From: JACVRW01 sp963819635
GTDB lineage: Bacteria > Actinomycetota > Thermoleophilia > Solirubrobacterales > Thermoleophilaceae
Reading direction: 5' to 3'
Assembly: GCA_963819635.1 (NCBI GenBank)
Contig: CAWFWX010000012.1
Span: forward strand, 186,001 to 250,000
DNA: 64,000 nucleotides
The notes below the pieces were generated by a model. The model was not told where the DNA came from, ran no database searches, and saw only the letters and a program-made list of their open reading frames with translations. Of this stretch, positions 61,028-64,000 are shown one piece after another. Position 1 is the stretch's first letter, and the number at the start of each line of letters is the position of its first letter. The position numbers were made by a program, and so were the translations under genes.

Positions 61028-62580
61028 ATTCCACACGGGCGCGAGACAGCATCACGGGTGGTCTCGAGCGCCCGACGCTCGTCGTGGCGGGCGCGGTCAT
61101 TCTCGGGCTCATCATGGCGGTCCTCGACACGACGATCGTCAATGTCGCGCTGGACACGATCTCGAGGGACGTCCATGCGCCTCTCAGCACCATCCAGTGG
61201 ATCACCACCGGCTATCTGCTCTCGCTGGCGGCGGCGATCCCGCTCTCGGGCTGGATCACCGAGCGCTTCGGGTCCAAGCGCACCTGGATCGCAGCGATCG
61301 TCGTGTTCGCCGTCGGCTCTGGGCTCTGCGCGCTCGCCACGTCTGCCGGGGAGCTCATCCTGTTCCGGGTCTTCCAGGGCCTCGGCGCCGGCATGCTGGT
61401 GCCGGTCGGATTCACACTCGTCGCCCAGAGGGCCGGACCAGCACGAGTCGGGCGGGCGTTGGCCCTTGTCGGAGTGCCCGTTCTGCTCGGTCCGATCTTC
61501 GGGCCGATCATCGGCGGCCTGATCGTCGACAACGCGCCCTGGCAATGGATCTTCGTCGTGAACCTGCCGATCGCCGTCGTGGCGGTGGCGGTCGCCGCCC
61601 GAGTGCTCAGCCCGGACGCCGGCCGCGCCGACGCGGGCGCCCTCGACTGGGTCGGCGCCGCGCTGCTGTGCCCGGGGCTGGTGGGCGTGGTCTTCGGACT
61701 CTCGGAGACCGAGACCCACGGCGGGATCGGTCATCCGATCGCATTCGGGCCGATCCTCGTGGGGCTGGCTCTCATCGGGCTCTTCGTGTGGCACAGCCTC
61801 CGCGTGCCGCGGCCGCTGATCGAGGTGCGGCTGTTCCGCTCACCCGGCCTTCGCGCCGCGGCCATCATCACGTTCCTCCTCGGCGGCGCGCTGTTCGGCA
61901 CGCTGCTGGTGCTCCCGCTCTACTACCAGATCGACCGCGGTGAGAGCGCGTTGAACGCCGGCCTCCTGCTCGCTCCCCAGGGCCTCGGGGCTGCGCTGAT
62001 GCTGCCGATCAGCGGTCGCCTGGTCGACCGCATAGGCGGTGGTCCCGTGGTGGTCGTGGGCTGCAGCATCGTCGCCCTGTCCACGCTGCCGCTGGTGTTC
62101 GTGACCGACCACACGCCGTACGCGCTGCTCGGAGCCGTGCTGTTCGTGCGTGGCCTGGGGCTCGGCTCGTCGCTCCAGCCCTCGATCGCCGCTGCCTACG
62201 CAATGCTCGACTCCTCGCAGGTGCCGCGTGCCACCGCCGCGCTCAACACGCTCCGCCAGATCGGCGGCTCGATCGGCACCGCACTGCTGGCGGTGGTCTT
62301 CCAGCACGAGAGCGCGGCCGCCGTGCCTTCCGCGAGCGCAGGTGCCGGAGCGCTGCTCGGCATGGTGCCGGCGAGCGAGCGCGCTCAGGTCAGCGGACCG
62401 CTCGCAACCGCCTTCGGCCACACCTTCGCCTGGGCCGTCGCAATGGCGGCGCTGTCCATCCTTCCCGCCGTCGCGCTCCTCCGCGCCGAGCGCGCCAGCC
62501 GGCGCGCAGGCGGCCTACCGACGGCCGCCCTGCGATTCCGCCGGGATCCGCTCTCGGGTCAGCAGCACCAGCACGGTTAG
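61024..62580 (+). CDS. MFS multidrug exporter, DHA2 (EmrB/QacA) family
   Basis: Intact 518-residue permease with 14 helices. The family signature lies in VLDTTIVNVALDTISRD (motif D1), QWITTGYLLSLAAAIPLSGWI and RFGSKRTW (motif A); VPVLLGPIFGPIIGGLIVD is motif C, marking a proton antiporter. Likely exports drugs or small metabolites. GTG 61024, coupled to the preceding dehydrogenase. Its intact frame contrasts with the two genes upstream. Confidence 0.92.
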   Translation: MNSTRARDSITGGLERPTLVVAGAVILGLIMAVLDTTIVNVALDTISRDVHAPLSTIQWITTGYLLSLAAAIPLSGWITERFGSKRTWIAAIVVFAVGSGLCALATSAGELILFRVFQGLGAGMLVPVGFTLVAQRAGPARVGRALALVGVPVLLGPIFGPIIGGLIVDNAPWQWIFVVNLPIAVVAVAVAARVLSPDAGRADAGALDWVGAALLCPGLVGVVFGLSETETHGGIGHPIAFGPILVGLALIGLFVWHSLRVPRPLIEVRLFRSPGLRAAAIITFLLGGALFGTLLVLPLYYQIDRGESALNAGLLLAPQGLGAALMLPISGRLVDRIGGGPVVVVGCSIVALSTLPLVFVTDHTPYALLGAVLFVRGLGLGSSLQPSIAAAYAMLDSSQVPRATAALNTLRQIGGSIGTALLAVVFQHESAAAVPSASAGAGALLGMVPASERAQVSGPLATAFGHTFAWAVAMAALSILPAVALLRAERASRRAGGLPTAALRFRRDPLSGQQHQHG

Positions 62581-62610
62581 CGCCAGGCCGACCAGCTCGC
62601 CGAGAACGCG

Positions 62611-63045
62611 GACGAACGACGGCATTGAGGGTGGGTCGAAGGGGGGTTCCGTGACTTTGCCGCGCTATACGCGGCTAATCGACGGAACACCCCCGCAGAC
62701 GCCGGGCCGACCTCCTTCAATGCCGTCGTTCGTAGCACAGCACCGCGAGGTCCACTCAGAACGTGGACGAACGACGGCATTGAGGGTGGGTCGAGGGGGG
62801 GGTTCCGTGACTTTGCCGGCTATACCGGACTAATCGACGGAACACCCCGGCAGACGCCGGGCCGGCCTCCTTCAATGCCGTCGTTCGTACGAGCAGCACC
62901 GCGAGGTCCACTCAGAACGTGGACGAACGACAGCATTGAGGGTGGGTCGAGGGGGGGGGTTCCGTGACTTTGTCCGGCTATTCCGGACTAATCGAAGGAA
63001 CACCCCCCGCAGACGCCGGGCCGACCTCCGTCAATGCCGTCGTTC
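62611..63045. repeat. Tandem array of a 155-bp nested-hairpin element (2 full + 1 shortened copy)
   Basis: Copies start at 62611, 62766 and 62922 (periods 155 and 156 bp); the third lacks the ~31-bp linker and ends at the protease stop codon. In copy 1, ACGAACGACGGCATTGA (62612-62628) pairs with 62717-62733, GTTCCGT (62646-62652) with ACGGAAC (62682-62688), and GCCGCG with CGCGGC around CTATA. The inner stem is GTCCGG/CCGGAC in copy 3. The array fills the gap between two convergent genes (62580 and 63046), so it may also end transcription both ways. No coding evidence. Confidence 0.88.
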
Positions 63046-63774
63046 TCAGCCCGCTGCGATCAGGCTGTTTGCGACGCTGCGCACCGTGTTGCTCGGGATC
63101 GCGAAGCCGATCCCGGGGGCCTGCGTGCCGCCGAACTCGGGGTCGACCGCGGTGAGGGTCGGGATTCCGATCACACGTCCGGACAGATCGACGAGCGCGC
63201 CGCCCGAGTTCCCGGGGTTGATCTCCGCGCTGGTCTGGATCAGAGACGTGAGCTCGACGGTGCTCGACTCCTGAACATTGCGGTCCAGCGAGGAGACGAT
63301 GCCCTGGGTCACGCTCGAGCGAAGGCCGAGCGGGTTGCCCATCGCCAGCACGACCTCCCCGACCTGCACCTTCGAGGAGTCCGCGAGTGGAGCGGGCGGA
63401 GGGGTCGCGTCCGCGAGCCGCACCACCGCCAGGTCATTCGACACGGCCGCACCCACGACCTTGGCGGAGTGCTTGTCGCCGCCCGAGAGCGTGACCGTGC
63501 ACGAGCTCCGGCCGTTCAGGACGTGTGCGTTCGTGACGACGTCGCCCTGATCGTCGAAGACGACGCCGGACCCGAGGGCCTGTCCACATTGAAGTTGCGC
63601 GATAGAGGGTGAGATGTCCTCGACCACCTGGACGAGCTCGGTCGACAGCGTGTTCGCGGAGGTGGGCGTGCCGGCCGTGCCCGCCGGGGTAGAGGGGTCG
63701 TCGCTGCAGGCGCTGAGGCAGGCGACCCCTACGGCGAGGACGGCGGTCGCGGCAAGTGCGGCTCTCGAGAACAT
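63046..63774 (-). CDS. Trypsin-like serine protease lipoprotein (HtrA-like, no PDZ)
   Basis: 242 residues: lipoprotein signal with lipobox CLSAC (Cys23), a Ser/Thr/Pro linker, and an S1C protease domain with His84 (TNAHVL), Asp114 (VSNDLAVV) and Ser190 (INPGNSGGALV). It ends before any PDZ domain. Extracytoplasmic quality-control or regulatory protease, related to the operon-borne HtrA at 27207. Its stop codon abuts the repeat array. Confidence 0.9.
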   Translation of the reverse strand: MFSRAALAATAVLAVGVACLSACSDDPSTPAGTAGTPTSANTLSTELVQVVEDISPSIAQLQCGQALGSGVVFDDQGDVVTNAHVLNGRSSCTVTLSGGDKHSAKVVGAAVSNDLAVVRLADATPPPAPLADSSKVQVGEVVLAMGNPLGLRSSVTQGIVSSLDRNVQESSTVELTSLIQTSAEINPGNSGGALVDLSGRVIGIPTLTAVDPEFGGTQAPGIGFAIPSNTVRSVANSLIAAG

Positions 63775-64000
63775 ACGGCGGGATGCTCGACGAACGCGGC
63801 GGGTCTGTCATCGGGCCGCGGACGCCTCTTTCCGCTACGGCCGGTGGCGTAGAGCTGACCCTCCTGTACTTGGACGGGCGTACGCGTGCACCCCAGCAGG
63901 TGTGGCTACTGCGTTCGCGGTAGCCCAATGAGTCGCCTCGGGGCTGACGACACGGACGCTCGTCTGCGGGACAGTTGTCGGGCTTATGGACCACCACCGC
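63775..64000. other. Right-edge intergenic region, nothing assigned
   Basis: About 225 bases upstream of the protease contain its promoter but no gene I can support. An ATG at 63985 (MDHHR...) could begin a gene that runs off the window; too little remains to judge. Confidence 0.4.

Noticed and set aside
62577..62833. Short frames beginning MPSFV inside the repeat array
   Set aside because: They arise because the repeat end ATGCCGTCGTTCG happens to read as a start; they diverge and stop differently in each copy.
62611..63045. CRISPR array
   Set aside because: The repeat is 155 bp with no unique spacers, and no cas genes are in the window; internal differences follow stem pairing.

Overview
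This 64 kb window is very GC-rich, densely packed bacterial DNA. GTG/ATG starts are common and many neighbouring genes overlap by four bases (GTGA/ATGA). Gene content (F420/PPOX-type oxidase, WhiB-free actinobacterial regulators, DUF6325/SHOCT membrane proteins, ClC, MASE1 sensor, LuxR-type ATPase regulators) fits an actinobacterium, and I infer the Thermoleophilia/Solirubrobacterales. There is no rRNA, tRNA, CRISPR array or recognisable phage, so placement rests on protein style only.

Layout. 1-12 kb: a MalT-like regulator running off the left edge, a receiver-like gene, small membrane proteins, a ZIP transporter, an MBL-fold hydrolase, a CYTH protein, a K+ channel, a PPOX protein and a large LuxR ATPase regulator. 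Many of these carry single-base frameshifts. Three divergent promoters here hold the same array of TCACCC/GGGTGA half-sites, and a fourth, shorter copy precedes a GH15 glucoamylase/trehalase gene at 14.1 kb. 12-20 kb: ABC exporter, YCII protein, GH15, ClC channel, an alpha/beta-hydrolase-glycosyltransferase fusion and its coupled TetR. 20-26 kb: copper homeostasis (CopA, CsoR and its operator), an LPG-synthase-like membrane protein, ferredoxin and ferredoxin reductase. 25-31 kb: a MoxR-DUF58-VWA-HtrA-VWA-lysyl-oxidase-like operon. 31-35.8 kb: a two-component pair, two ferritin-like proteins, DUF2867 and MmcQ. 35.8-42.2 kb: a tightly coupled aa3-type oxidase operon (cupredoxin-like, ctaC, ctaD, ctaE, ctaG, a 41-residue membrane peptide, SCO, ctaB) preceded by a CsoR-like palindrome.

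42-56 kb is rich in signalling: histidine kinases, five response regulators (one with a degenerate receiver), a sulfatase with a coupled small ORF, a DsbA-MMPL pair and a MASE1-PAS protein with a 12 x 14-residue coiled coil. 56-59 kb holds PrsW, an ABC-2 transporter and a DesKR-like pair whose two promoters share a 16-bp element. 59-61 kb holds an aldo/keto reductase and a beta-hydroxyacid-type dehydrogenase, both broken by repeated one-base indels, then an intact MFS exporter. 62.6-63.05 kb is a threefold tandem array of a 155-bp nested-hairpin element whose termini recur in the csoR intergenic region. A lipoprotein serine protease follows, and the last ~225 bases hold nothing I can support.

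The most notable signals are the four-half-site palindromic operator family, the hairpin repeat family with compensatory changes, the lysyl-oxidase-like protein with all cofactor residues at the end of a MoxR/VWA operon, and the clustered frameshifts, which should be checked against raw reads before any of those genes is called a pseudogene.
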